Positions 51,401 to 59,688 of a DNA stretch of 64,000 nucleotides are shown in pieces. Both the position numbers and the translations under genes were made by a program. The stretch lies in assembly GCF_001006305.1 (NCBI RefSeq), contig NZ_LBHJ01000012.1, positions 470,231 through 534,230 of the forward strand. The letters are read 5' to 3'. The notes under the pieces are model-generated. The model saw nothing but the letters and a program-made list of their open reading frames with translations. It was not told the origin of the DNA and did no database searches. The stretch is from Silvibacterium bohemicum (GTDB lineage Bacteria > Acidobacteriota > Terriglobia > Terriglobales > Acidobacteriaceae). Numbering within the stretch: the stretch's first letter is position 1; each line of letters begins with the position of its first letter.

Positions 51401-51559
51401 GCGCTCACTTCAGAGGCGCCCACGCAAGACATCAACTTCACGGACACACGCAGTGGCAAGACCTTCAGTGGCAGCCTCAAAGCTGGAAACGCCGCACTCC
51501 TGCTTGTCGGCGAGCACGGAGATCTAATCGCGAACTATCACTGGCACTCGCAGGAATAG
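48461..51559 (+). CDS. Secreted GH5/GH42-like glycoside hydrolase, multi-domain
   Basis: 1032 aa from TTG 48461, six bases after GGAGGT; a TTG at 48443 is in frame but lies before that site. Signal peptide 1-21. Residues about 30-240 look like a Rossmann-type glutamine-amidotransferase-like domain, about 245-345 a beta-sandwich, about 360-700 a TIM barrel starting LTLGGKPFFPVGTNYF. Likely acid/base is E518 in YDLINEPSF and nucleophile E681 in ITGETGYQP. The C-terminal part (LIIVPSAYGLTTKAWADIETRVRAGAVLLLSGPFAGDE) resembles the GH42 trimerisation domain. First gene of an operon with the GH26 gene 9 bases downstream, so a mannan or galactomannan substrate is likely. Confidence 0.82.
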   Translation: MKYPLCLCFLLALGGSAAAAQGTANTNAPVVFLQSGFPAIDTEAPSQAELTRSLPTARFADLAQLRAGKVLSGAPLLILPYGSAIPTAAWPTIQKYLFGGGNLLVIGGQPLHVPVSGEQDGTFQAQAPQDSYSREIGFLHTYVAPFASEPLHFVWRNGYNFLPSLSVQPTKVFVEEGRLNGLAYLDSQDGTHVASPVIVSDHLGGEHMNGSRVVALPFSAPPGFWASENGRILLSAAAHYAAVGATSFSIELQYNALRPGETPAVTLHLHQASVATAPGKVRIDLMEGMHILETKQVALGGIETSVAVSFAGPLRAGAYTTRAIWTADASQPSTPQEFAENGFVVEDLSALETGPALGTHGDFLTLGGKPFFPVGTNYFSTDANGWDFSGPRNGATWERDFADMERHGVSFVRTGVWMPSFSKFVDGLTGEANERFLRNLEAFLSAAHRHNIAVNFTCFAFTPHGQDRPRRSSDTSSEQPLPNPYLDETTLRQEQEYVTSVVRRFRNLPFLSYDLINEPSFSNPRNIFHGNIPNGDPAEVNAWHKWLKQRYSTLPALADAWRVTPEDLDSFDAVPLPRAADIAYDRYGNQQEVRAFDYNLFAQDMFSAWVRSMAGAIRRTGSMQLIDVGQDEGGVTNRLLNQFYATAGISFTTNHTYWSDDALLWDSVAAKRPGLPNITGETGYQPAWNPDGSWRYDELTGTALEERKWVLGFAAGSSGAMQWDWDREVDFGMQRSDGSAKVWEAMMRDLGSFAKAAAPQATGLTLPEIAIVLPQSFQLSVYNAQALSAQQTAVRVLYQRNRVEAYAVGEYQTDTLGTPKLIIVPSAYGLTTKAWADIETRVRAGAVLLLSGPFAGDEHLHYTDRAKTLGLPTGLTELLLRGSTLDLPTGKAPLLYEGLRTTVLDRATFPDGKTWTGLPLGSGKILFSAFPLELNSDEGTIAAAYELAIQAAGIQHTYTTTLKEPGILICPTRLPHATLYALTSEAPTQDINFTDTRSGKTFSGSLKAGNAALLLVGEHGDLIANYHWHSQE

Positions 51560-51568
51560 GAGAAGCTG

Positions 51569-53305
51569 ATGTCGCATTTGCGTTCCGCCGCCGTGGTCCT
51601 CATTGCGCTGGCCGTTCCCGTTTTGCGGGCTCAGTCGACGTATGCCTCTCCGGTAGACCCGGATGCAACACCTGAGGCCCGTTCCCTGCTGCATGAAATC
51701 GATACCGTTTCTGGTCACGGCATACTCAGCGGCCAGCACAACTTTCCTAACACCGTATCGCGTTACAGCGATCGTGTTCGCGAACTCACAGGCAGCTACC
51801 CTGCTGTCTTTGGGCAAGATTTCGGCTTCTCCGGTGGAGAGGATAAGGACTCTACTTTGGGCCGGCCCGCGATGATCGCCGAGGTGATCCGCCAGTATCA
51901 CCGTGGCGCCATCATTGCGCTCACCTGGCATACCGTGCGCCCCACGGAAGACGAACCCGTCACTTTTCATGACAGCGTGCAGGGCCACCTGACCGATTGG
52001 GAGTGGCAACAGCTCCTGACTCCCGGCACAGACCTTCATGACCGCTGGGAGAAACAAGTCGATCGCATCGCGGGTTATCTACGCGAGTTGCAGGATGCTG
52101 GCGTTCCAGTGCTCTTCAGGCCCTACCACGAGATGAACGGCAATTGGTTTTGGTGGGGCGGCCGGCCCGGACCGCAAGGTTCTCAGGAACTGTACCGCCA
52201 ACTGTACAACCGCTTCGTGCATGTCCATCAATTGCATAATTTGGTCTGGGTATGGAATGTGAATGCTCCTTCTCCAAACGCCGGACCGGTCGATCAGTAC
52301 TTCCCAGGACCGGCCTTCGCAGATGTCCTAACCATGGACATCTACGGCCCCTTCGAGCAGGCGCATTACGACAGCATGGTGGCGCTCGCGGGGCCGCAAA
52401 AAACCATCGCGCTCGCCGAGGTCGGAACCATGCCCACGCTGGATACCCTCGCCCGGCAGCCGCGATGGGCCTATTTCATGATGTGGAGCGGCATGGCGGA
52501 GGGCTCCAATACGCCCGAGCAGCTGCAGACGATGTTTCATGCGCCGAACGTTATCAACCGCGGCGACGCACGCCTGCCAGCGCCCGCTCCAATCGCGGAG
52601 GTACATCTTTCGCCGGTAGACCCGCAGGCGGCACCAGGTGCTCGCGATCTGCTGAACAAGCTCTCGGCTGCGCGCTTTGATCCGGGGTCGCTCGCGAGTA
52701 CACCAGCCAATCCCATGTTTGGCGAGCTTCTGCTCGACGGACGCAACGCGGAGGAAGTTCGAAGTGAGCTGAAGCAGCTCCGTGACACTGGCAAAATTCC
52801 GCTGCTGCGGTGGACTCCGCCCTCTCCTGCCGGGGGCGGCCAGCGACCTCTGGACGATTTCGAATGGAGCGAGCTGCTGAAGACTGGAACTCCGCTGCAC
52901 GCCGCATGGATGCAGGAGATCGGCCGGCTTACAGCACAGCTCGCGGATCTCCATGAAAAAAACTCCGCGCTTGTTCTGGACCCGTTGCCGCAGCCGAACT
53001 TGACGACGTTTTGGTGGAGTCAGCGCTCCGGCCCGCAAGGCACGCAGAAGCTTATTGAAGACGTGTACGCCGCTCTTCAAAAGGCCGAAGTGCATACGGT
53101 TCTTCTGGCCTGGGAACCGGCGCTGACGGTTCCAACCGCTGGTCAAGCACGCCCCATGCCTCTTGCAAGCTTTTCTCCAGGTCCAGGTTTCTTCGACCTT
53201 TTGTTGACTGAGGGTGAGGCTCAAAATTTTCGTGGCTTCAGTGGACGTACTCTCCTCGAAATCGCCGGTCCCAAACCTCTTCTGCTCTTGGCCCCAGGTT
53301 CATAA
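51569..53305 (+). CDS. Secreted GH26 beta-mannanase with a second, catalytically dead GH26-like domain
   Basis: 578 aa. Signal peptide 1-22. Domain 1 (about 28-325) is a GH26 endo-beta-1,4-mannanase: VSGHGILSGQHNF, acid/base E188 in RPYHEMNGNWFWW, nucleophile E284 in ALAEVGTMP. Domain 2 (about 345-578) repeats its plan: DPQAAPGARDLL, DFEWSELLKTGTPLHAAWMQEI, LPQPNLTTFWWSQRSGPQGTQKL, FSPGPGFFDLLLTE. With the FWW motifs aligned, E188 becomes Q475, and with the AGP motifs aligned, E284 becomes P576, two residues from the end. Domain 2 thus cannot hydrolyse and may bind mannan. Starts 9 bases after the upstream GH; the AGGAGAAG ribosome site overlaps its stop. Confidence 0.92.
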   Translation: MSHLRSAAVVLIALAVPVLRAQSTYASPVDPDATPEARSLLHEIDTVSGHGILSGQHNFPNTVSRYSDRVRELTGSYPAVFGQDFGFSGGEDKDSTLGRPAMIAEVIRQYHRGAIIALTWHTVRPTEDEPVTFHDSVQGHLTDWEWQQLLTPGTDLHDRWEKQVDRIAGYLRELQDAGVPVLFRPYHEMNGNWFWWGGRPGPQGSQELYRQLYNRFVHVHQLHNLVWVWNVNAPSPNAGPVDQYFPGPAFADVLTMDIYGPFEQAHYDSMVALAGPQKTIALAEVGTMPTLDTLARQPRWAYFMMWSGMAEGSNTPEQLQTMFHAPNVINRGDARLPAPAPIAEVHLSPVDPQAAPGARDLLNKLSAARFDPGSLASTPANPMFGELLLDGRNAEEVRSELKQLRDTGKIPLLRWTPPSPAGGGQRPLDDFEWSELLKTGTPLHAAWMQEIGRLTAQLADLHEKNSALVLDPLPQPNLTTFWWSQRSGPQGTQKLIEDVYAALQKAEVHTVLLAWEPALTVPTAGQARPMPLASFSPGPGFFDLLLTEGEAQNFRGFSGRTLLEIAGPKPLLLLAPGS

Positions 53306-53369
53306 ACATACGCTGCCGGCGTTTCCATAAAACCTTTTTTGGAAGTTCACCTGGAGATCTCTTCGCGCA

Positions 53370-53585
53370 ATGCACCGGTTCTCTTTTTATGTTCCCCTTG
53401 CGCTGCCGACCCTCACGTCGCTTCATGCACAAGTGCATTACGATCCCAGCCCTAACGCGATGGTCGAGCTCGCTGGCGACTATCTCCACTTCGCCGCTGA
53501 CTCCGCTACTACCGAAGCAGCCAACCACCTTGGAGGCGCCCCATGCTCCGTACTGAACAGCATCAATCTGCCCGGATTCCATTGA
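53370..53585 (+). CDS. Small secreted protein or gene remnant before the TolB-like gene
   Basis: 71 aa. MHRFSFYVPLALPTLTSLHAQ looks like a signal peptide, followed by VHYDPSPNAMVELAGDYLHFAADSATTEAANHLGGAPC. GGAG lies 11 bases before the ATG. Its last 43 bases overlap the next gene in another frame, and they contain that gene's strong ribosome site. It could be a short secreted peptide or the truncated start of a lost gene. I cannot assign a family. Confidence 0.35.
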   Translation: MHRFSFYVPLALPTLTSLHAQVHYDPSPNAMVELAGDYLHFAADSATTEAANHLGGAPCSVLNSINLPGFH

Positions 53586-55117
53586 CCACAGGCTCAGCAG
53601 CGCGTCTCACTCATGCAATCGGTCTCTTGGCGATCCTTACGCTATTCACGAGCACGTGCACAGAAGCGCAGAACCTCGGCCTGCTGGAAGGGCATGCCGA
53701 CGTTGGTAACGTACTTCATGCGGGCAACGCCGTCTACGATCCGGCGAACGACGCCTATGCAGTCACGGGCAGCGGCAGCAATCTTTGGTTCACCGCGGAC
53801 GAGATGCAGTTCGCATGGAAGCGCATGCACGGCGATGTGGCTCTCACTGCGGAAATCGAGTTGGTGGGCGAGAAAGGCAATAACCATCGGAAGGCGGCGC
53901 TGATGGTGCGGCAATCGCTGGATCCAAGTTCACCCTATGTCGACGTGGCACGGCACGGTGACGGCCTCACCTCGTTGCAGTTTCGGCTTTCCCCTGGAGA
54001 TGTCACGCGCGAGATCGAAACCGCCGCGACCGCACCGCACTGGGTGCGCATCGAGAAACGCGGCGAGTTCGCCTATGTCTCCGTGGGCGACAGCCGAGAG
54101 GAGTTGCGTTTCGCCGGGGCTTCGATGCACCTACGCCTTTCCGGGGATTTCTACGTGGGCATCGCCGTCTGCTCTCACGACAAGGACGTTACGGAAACAG
54201 CCATCTTCCGTCATCTGGAAATTCAGCCCCTGTCTGCTACCACCCGCGCAGGCCGGCGATGGAGCACGCTGGAGACAGTGAAGGTCGCCTCCACAGACAG
54301 ACGAGTCGCATATACCGCGCCGGAACGATTTGCCGCTCCCAACTGGTCGCATGACGGAACATCCATCGTGTTCGCCCAAGGCGGTACGCTGCAGCGCTTC
54401 GGCCTCGACCCCGCTCCCTATCCGAGCCTTGGCGTACAAGCTGCGGCGAATGCCCACACAGTGCCCATTCGCATCGAAGTGGCTGCTCCACTAAGCGATG
54501 CACACGGCTTCTCGCCTGATGGCACTCAGCTTGCCGTCAGCGCCATGAATGGCGGTGCCTCGCACATCTACGTCCTCTCTGCCTATGGCGGCACGCCACG
54601 CGAGGTCCCGACCGACACATCCGCTGTGTGGACCAGCTGGTCCCCCGATGGTCGCACTCTGCTTTTTACAGGGCAGCAAGGAGATCAGGCGAACATCTAT
54701 ACCGTGCCCGCACCGGGAGGAGCAGAGACACATCTCCCGCACCAGCAGGGCCGCAATAAGGATGCTGACTTCTCCGCCGATGGGGAGTGGATTTACTTCA
54801 GCTCCGACCGCACCGGTACCGAGCAGCTTTGGCGCATGCATCCGGACGGCAGTGCGCAGGAGCAAGTCCTGACCGAAGCCGGCGACGATCTTTCACCGCA
54901 TCCCTCACCGGACGGCAAATGGCTGGTCTACATCGCATTTCCAGCGGGCAGGACTGCGCCAGGGGAACAGATGGCCGAGTTGCGTTTGCTCTCGCTGAGT
55001 GATCGGAAACCGCATCTCTTAGCCACGCTGTTGGCGAGTTCGGGAACTATCCCTGCGCCCTCATGGTCTCCTGATAGCGCACGCGTGGCCTTCATCAGCT
55101 ACGCCCTCGTGCAATAG
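53543..55117 (+). CDS. Secreted protein with DUF1349-like domain and TolB-type PD40 propeller
   Basis: 524 aa. ATG 53543 is six bases after GGAGG. A hydrophobic segment at about 22-42 (HAIGLLAILTLFTSTCTEAQ) acts as a signal peptide. Residues 45-230 are a concanavalin-like DUF1349-type domain (LWFTADEMQFAWKRMHGDVALTAEIELVG ... YVGIAVCSHD). Residues 260-520 carry at least six PD40/WD40-like blades (NWSHDGTSIVFAQGG, GFSPDGTQLAVSA, SWSPDGRTLLFTGQQG, DFSADGEWIYFSSDRTG, HPSPDGKWLVYIAF, SWSPDSARVAFIS). Likely a periplasmic sugar- or protein-binding module, not an enzyme. Last gene of the mannanase operon. Confidence 0.8.
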   Translation: MLRTEQHQSARIPLTTGSAARLTHAIGLLAILTLFTSTCTEAQNLGLLEGHADVGNVLHAGNAVYDPANDAYAVTGSGSNLWFTADEMQFAWKRMHGDVALTAEIELVGEKGNNHRKAALMVRQSLDPSSPYVDVARHGDGLTSLQFRLSPGDVTREIETAATAPHWVRIEKRGEFAYVSVGDSREELRFAGASMHLRLSGDFYVGIAVCSHDKDVTETAIFRHLEIQPLSATTRAGRRWSTLETVKVASTDRRVAYTAPERFAAPNWSHDGTSIVFAQGGTLQRFGLDPAPYPSLGVQAAANAHTVPIRIEVAAPLSDAHGFSPDGTQLAVSAMNGGASHIYVLSAYGGTPREVPTDTSAVWTSWSPDGRTLLFTGQQGDQANIYTVPAPGGAETHLPHQQGRNKDADFSADGEWIYFSSDRTGTEQLWRMHPDGSAQEQVLTEAGDDLSPHPSPDGKWLVYIAFPAGRTAPGEQMAELRLLSLSDRKPHLLATLLASSGTIPAPSWSPDSARVAFISYALVQ

Positions 55118-55669
55118 CGCACACGAGATCCGGACCGAGATTCACTGAAGCGTCGCTATGGCAATGTTGGACGATGCTCTGAGTGCGCTCTTCCATCCTG
55201 AGGAAAGCGTGCGAAGGCCGCTGCGGTGCGATACCTGGATACAGCCACTAGCTCAAGGCCTCGACGATCCATGCTGCTGAGTTAGTTGCAATCGATGCTT
55301 GGTATAGCAATCGATAATCCCTTCCTGCGAGAACGTGATGCAGATCGCGCGCGTGACCGAAGGTGCGTCTAGAAGGAGAAATGCTTTGACATCCTCGCGG
55401 GCAAGAAACAAAGATGCGCAGGCCGACGTTGCAAAAGCCCCTACTCCATCGACCAATTTATCTATGCACGTGTCCATCTATAGTTAGACGCCCAACTACA
55501 ACCTAAACAGCAGGGCCGCGCGCAAAGAGTTCATTCTTCAGGCTGGTCGGTATGACCAATCGAATGAAACGCTGTCACTTCCTGTTGCCATTTAGGAGGC
55601 TGCCCGGCGTTAACGCTACCAAATGACAGTTAGTCGAAAGCAGCCAGGAATTTAGCGACATATTTCCAA
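55118..55669. other. Intergenic region before the receptor 2 promoter
   Basis: About 550 bases with no intact gene. On the minus strand, 55253-55477 could encode 74 aa with a phrase (AFLLLDAPSV) that resembles the C-terminal domain of TetR regulators; see the findings for why I leave it unannotated. Confidence 0.5.
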
Positions 55670-55722
55670 CGTAAACAGCTCTGAAAATCCCCTTGACAGC
55701 TCCGCTCACGTTTACGTATAGC
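55670..55722 (+). promoter_or_regulatory. Promoter of receptor 2 with inverted GTTTACG half-sites
   Basis: TTGACA (55693-55698), an 18-base spacer, TATAGC (55717-55722). ACGTAAAC (55670-55677) and its exact complement GTTTACGT (55710-55717) flank the -35; their centres are 40 bases apart. The downstream half-site runs into the -10 (GTTTACGTATAGC), which resembles GTAAACGTATAAT at the dehydrogenase promoter (62178-62190). Confidence 0.65.
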
Positions 55723-55738
55723 TTCATCTGCAACAAAT

Positions 55739-55750
55739 GATATCGTTATC
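55739..55750. promoter_or_regulatory. GATATC-type operator downstream of the receptor 2 promoter
   Basis: GATATCGTTATC. The surrounding 18 bases (55737-55754) are identical, inverted, to 48151-48168. It starts about ten bases after the predicted transcription start, matching the layout of the mannanase operon promoter. Confidence 0.78.
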
Positions 55751-55829
55751 GCGCTTTTCCAGAACACCCAGTGAGAGAAGCCGTGCAGCTCAAGATAACG
55801 AGTGTCTTTTCATAATTTGTGGAGGCAAC

Positions 55830-58800
55830 ATGCGAATCATTCACCAACTATCGGCTATGCAAAGGGCTCTCCGCCTGTTTCAGCGTCACCAGCCTTCTCA
55901 AGAGGTTACGAGGAAATTCCTATCGTGGGCTTGTCTCATTTCATTCATCGCGATGTCGGCGTGCCTGGGATTCGCTCAGAGTCCGACAGGCACAATACGC
56001 GGGACGGTGCTCGATCGGTCCGGTGCCGTTATTGCTAAAGCGACCATCACCATCACGAATGTGCAGACCAACGAAACCAAGACAACTCAATCCGACAACG
56101 AAGGACGCTACATCCTGAATTTCGTTCAGCCCGCTGTATACACAGTGACGGCGACAGCCTCAGGATTTGGAACCGAGAAGCAGGATAACGTCGTAGTGGA
56201 GGTTTCTGTAGGGCGACCTGTTGACTTCACGCTTGGAGTCGCGCAGCTGTCGCAAAAGATAGAGGTAACCTCGACGACCCCGCCTCTCGAAACCAGCACC
56301 TCTGCAGTGGATACCGTGGTCACTTCCCAGCAGATCACTGACCTCCCGCTGAATGGACGTAATCCGACATCGCTCGAAGTACTTGTTCCAGGTGTGAGCA
56401 CGGTTGGAGGTGCATCGACACCTCACATTGCCGGATCTCGCAATGCGAACAATGAAGAGCAGATCGATGGCATGACTAATATCCTTCCGGAAAACAATGT
56501 CGGCAACAACTCAACAGCGTATACGCCGATCGTAGATTCGGTGGAAGAGTTCAATGTTCAAACAAGCACCCTTCCGGCCCAATATGGAAGATTCTCCGGC
56601 GGTGTCATAAGTCTGGTAACCCGCTCGGGCACGAACCAGTTTCACGGCACCTTGTTCGACTTCACGCAAACGAACGCGCTGTACGCCAAGAATTACTTTT
56701 CTTCGGGGCCGGTTCCCGATTCGCATTTGTATCAATTCGGCGGCACAGTGGGCGGTCCGATCACCATTCCGCACGTATACAGCGGTCGCGGCAGGAGCTT
56801 CTTTTTCTTCGCATTTGAAGATTCGAAGCAATCGTCGAACTCAACGGAAACCGATACAGTTCCGACCGCGGCCGAACGGACTGGCGACTTTTCCGCGTTG
56901 AATACGATCATCTACGATCCGAACACGGCAACAGTCGGACCGGATGGAAACTATGTGAGAAACCCCTTTCCCGGCAACGTAATCCCGGTGTATCGGCAAA
57001 GCAAAGTGGCGCAGGCGGCGATCCAGTATTATCCGCTTCCGAACACCGGTGGATCGAATGCACAGGTAAATAACTACGTCGTGACCGGGCCAGTCACGAA
57101 CAACTACTATCATTTCGATTTGCGGCTCGATCATGACTTCGGGCCTAAGTGGCATAGCTTCGTTCGCTTCTCACACATCAATAACCCGAATGTCCCTTTT
57201 GCGGATTACACAGGAAAATCCCTCCCTGCCTCTCAGGGATATGGAGGCCCCAGTACTAGCACGGCATATAGCGCTTCCTTTGATAACGCAATCACGCTTT
57301 CTCCCAGCCTGGTTATGGATCTCCGCGCGGGGTTCAGCCGCTCAGCAGTTGTTCGTACCGCCTTCGGTGGTACGTTTGACCTCACATCGCTCGGACTTCC
57401 ATCCCCCTATGTCTCTACGGTGTCGGCAGAAAACGCGATATTTCCAAACTTCGGCCTGGGGAATGGCTATGCAAGCTTGGGATCCGCAGGTTATGTCCCG
57501 CTACTGGAAAATCCGTCCGCCGTGGATTTCGATCCCAGCGTTGTGAAGGTTCTTGGGGGACACTCCGTCACCATGGGCGGGGAATATCGCAAGCTCTTTC
57601 TGAACTTCCATCAATTTGGATATCCCTCCGGCCAATTCAGCACGATCGACAATACCTGGACACAGAAAGTGGTCAATAACTCTGATGGCAGTGGGAACGC
57701 AATCGCAACCATGTTGCTCGGGCTTGCGGACGGCGGTCAGGTTACAAGCGACACTTCGCTTGCAACCGCGAGCACTTACGACGCGCTGTTCATCCAGGAT
57801 GACTACCAAGCCAGGAAGAACCTGACTTTTAATGTCGGACTGCGATGGGATGTTGAAGTGCCCCGCACAGAGCGCCACAACAAGCTCGACTACTGGGATC
57901 CCACGCTTCCCTCTCCGATCGCGGCAGCGGTCTCTTCCAGTGCTTGCTTGTACTGCGGCGATCTTAAGGGGCAGATGGTCTTTGTAGGAACGGCTGCAAG
58001 TAAATATGGGCGTCATCAGGCGGCTACCCAGTGGAAGGATTTTGCCCCGCGTCTTGGATTTGCGTGGAGCGCCGATGACAAAACCGTTGTGCGTGGCGGC
58101 TACGGTATCGTCTATCAGGCATCTGCACTGCAAGCCGCGGGAACAACCGGAGGCGCAGGCACAGACGGATTCACGAGCACAACCGGCCTCAACTTCACAT
58201 TGAACAATCAGCAGTCGGTCTACACAGCGTTTGACAACCCAACTCCTACTGGCTTCAATCTTCCACAAGGCGTTAATGGAGGAGCGGGAACTTTTCTTGG
58301 TGAAGGAATCTCCGATACGTACTTCGACAACGTGAGAAACCCATATACGATCCAGGGAAACTTGAACATACAACGCTCCCTGCCTTTGCAGACTGTAGTT
58401 GAAGTTGGTTACATCTATAATCGCGGAAACTTTCTCATCAACGGCGACCCCGGTGTTCCGTACTCGCAGGTTAATCCGAGTTATCTGTCGCTGGGACAAC
58501 AGTTATTGAATAGCGTTCCTAACCCTTTCTACGGCGTCATTACTACGCCGGGTTCGCCCCTAGCCGCATCTACAGTGCCTTACGATTATCTGCTCAGGCC
58601 CTTTCCCCAATACAATGGGGTCCAAAGCTATCGCAAGCCCGACTCCGGCTCGCACTACAATGCCATTACCGTAAAAGTAGATAAACGCATGTCGCATGGC
58701 CTGTCCGTTCTGGTGTCATTCACGGGATCGAAATTAATGGACAATGCCGCGAGCGTCGTATCCTATCTTGGACCGACCAGCCAGACCTACGCCAATCAAT

Positions 58801-59390
58801 ACAACCCCAAAGCTGAGTTCGGAATTTCTTCGCAGGATATTTCGCGTCTATTCAGTTCCGGTTACATTTACGCGTTGCCGTTTGGCCGTGGAAAGCAGTT
58901 CCTGGGTCATACAAACGGCATTGTGAATGAGTTCGTGAGCGGATGGCAGACCAACGGCATCGTTCAATGGGATACCGGCACCCCGGTCGTATTGAGCGCA
59001 GCCAATAATCAAACCGGGCTGCTCGGCCTTGGACAGCGGCCAACGGAAGCGGCCGGCGATCCAAATCTCAGCCATCCCACGCTCGCAAAGTGGTTCAACA
59101 CCGCAATCTTCAGTCAACCCACTCCATTCACGATCGGAAATGCTCCTCGTGCGCTGCCGAACGTGCGGGTACCGGGCTACGTGGATGCAGACATGTCACT
59201 GTTCAAGAATAACTTTATCGGCCCCGACGAGCGTTATAACGTTCAGCTCCGGGTGGAAGCATTCAATGCGCTCAATCACCCGGTATTCAATGGTCCCGAT
59301 GCGGGCGTGAATGACGCCAATTTTGGATTGATTAACTCCCAGTCCAATAGTCCAAGACAGCTCCAACTTGCAGTCAAATTCGTCTACTAA
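55830..59390 (+). CDS. Oar-type TonB-dependent receptor 2 of the mannan locus
   Basis: 1186 aa from ATG 55830, five bases after GGAGG; an ATG at 55737 is in frame but lies within the operator and has no ribosome site. Hydrophobic signal region at about 33-50 (FLSWACLISFIAMSACLGFAQ). The carboxypeptidase-regulatory-like domain follows (TGTIRGTVLDRSGAVIAKATITITNVQ ... GRYILNFVQPAVYTV), then the plug (DLPLNGRNPTSLEVLVPGVS) and barrel, ending LQLAVKFVY with a terminal aromatic residue. Probably imports manno-oligosaccharides through the outer membrane. It has its own promoter with two kinds of operator and a strong hairpin downstream. Confidence 0.92.
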   Translation: MRIIHQLSAMQRALRLFQRHQPSQEVTRKFLSWACLISFIAMSACLGFAQSPTGTIRGTVLDRSGAVIAKATITITNVQTNETKTTQSDNEGRYILNFVQPAVYTVTATASGFGTEKQDNVVVEVSVGRPVDFTLGVAQLSQKIEVTSTTPPLETSTSAVDTVVTSQQITDLPLNGRNPTSLEVLVPGVSTVGGASTPHIAGSRNANNEEQIDGMTNILPENNVGNNSTAYTPIVDSVEEFNVQTSTLPAQYGRFSGGVISLVTRSGTNQFHGTLFDFTQTNALYAKNYFSSGPVPDSHLYQFGGTVGGPITIPHVYSGRGRSFFFFAFEDSKQSSNSTETDTVPTAAERTGDFSALNTIIYDPNTATVGPDGNYVRNPFPGNVIPVYRQSKVAQAAIQYYPLPNTGGSNAQVNNYVVTGPVTNNYYHFDLRLDHDFGPKWHSFVRFSHINNPNVPFADYTGKSLPASQGYGGPSTSTAYSASFDNAITLSPSLVMDLRAGFSRSAVVRTAFGGTFDLTSLGLPSPYVSTVSAENAIFPNFGLGNGYASLGSAGYVPLLENPSAVDFDPSVVKVLGGHSVTMGGEYRKLFLNFHQFGYPSGQFSTIDNTWTQKVVNNSDGSGNAIATMLLGLADGGQVTSDTSLATASTYDALFIQDDYQARKNLTFNVGLRWDVEVPRTERHNKLDYWDPTLPSPIAAAVSSSACLYCGDLKGQMVFVGTAASKYGRHQAATQWKDFAPRLGFAWSADDKTVVRGGYGIVYQASALQAAGTTGGAGTDGFTSTTGLNFTLNNQQSVYTAFDNPTPTGFNLPQGVNGGAGTFLGEGISDTYFDNVRNPYTIQGNLNIQRSLPLQTVVEVGYIYNRGNFLINGDPGVPYSQVNPSYLSLGQQLLNSVPNPFYGVITTPGSPLAASTVPYDYLLRPFPQYNGVQSYRKPDSGSHYNAITVKVDKRMSHGLSVLVSFTGSKLMDNAASVVSYLGPTSQTYANQYNPKAEFGISSQDISRLFSSGYIYALPFGRGKQFLGHTNGIVNEFVSGWQTNGIVQWDTGTPVVLSAANNQTGLLGLGQRPTEAAGDPNLSHPTLAKWFNTAIFSQPTPFTIGNAPRALPNVRVPGYVDADMSLFKNNFIGPDERYNVQLRVEAFNALNHPVFNGPDAGVNDANFGLINSQSNSPRQLQLAVKFVY

Positions 59391-59401
59391 CCCCTGCCAA
59401 T

Positions 59402-59431
59402 CGCCGGCGGATCTTCCAAGATCCGCCGGCG
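59402..59431 (+). terminator. Hairpin after receptor 2
   Basis: CGCCGGCGGATCTT (59402-59415) pairs perfectly with AAGATCCGCCGGCG (59418-59431), 11 bases after the stop. There is no T run, but the stem is very stable. Confidence 0.7.
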
Positions 59432-59688
59432 CAAATTTGAGAGCATGGATCTCCGTTGTGCTTTCTGTCTGGCCGTCGTCCCCCACGTCTATATACGTGT
59501 ATCCGAGCTAGAAGATGGGCAACCCATGGCCTGCAAACGCCCGGCGTACGTCAGTATTGGCGTTAGACCGGGCTTCATGATAACGTCCGCACAGGATAGA
59601 GTCTTGCGGCAACGGAAATCGTGCCGTTCTCCCGACTACTCCCATTTGTACCGATCAGTTTTCGCAGGACGGACGCGATGCAAAACCG

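Noticed and set aside
53370-53585. Treating the 71-residue frame as a certain gene
   Set aside because: It overlaps the next gene and its ribosome site is weak, so I list it only at low confidence.
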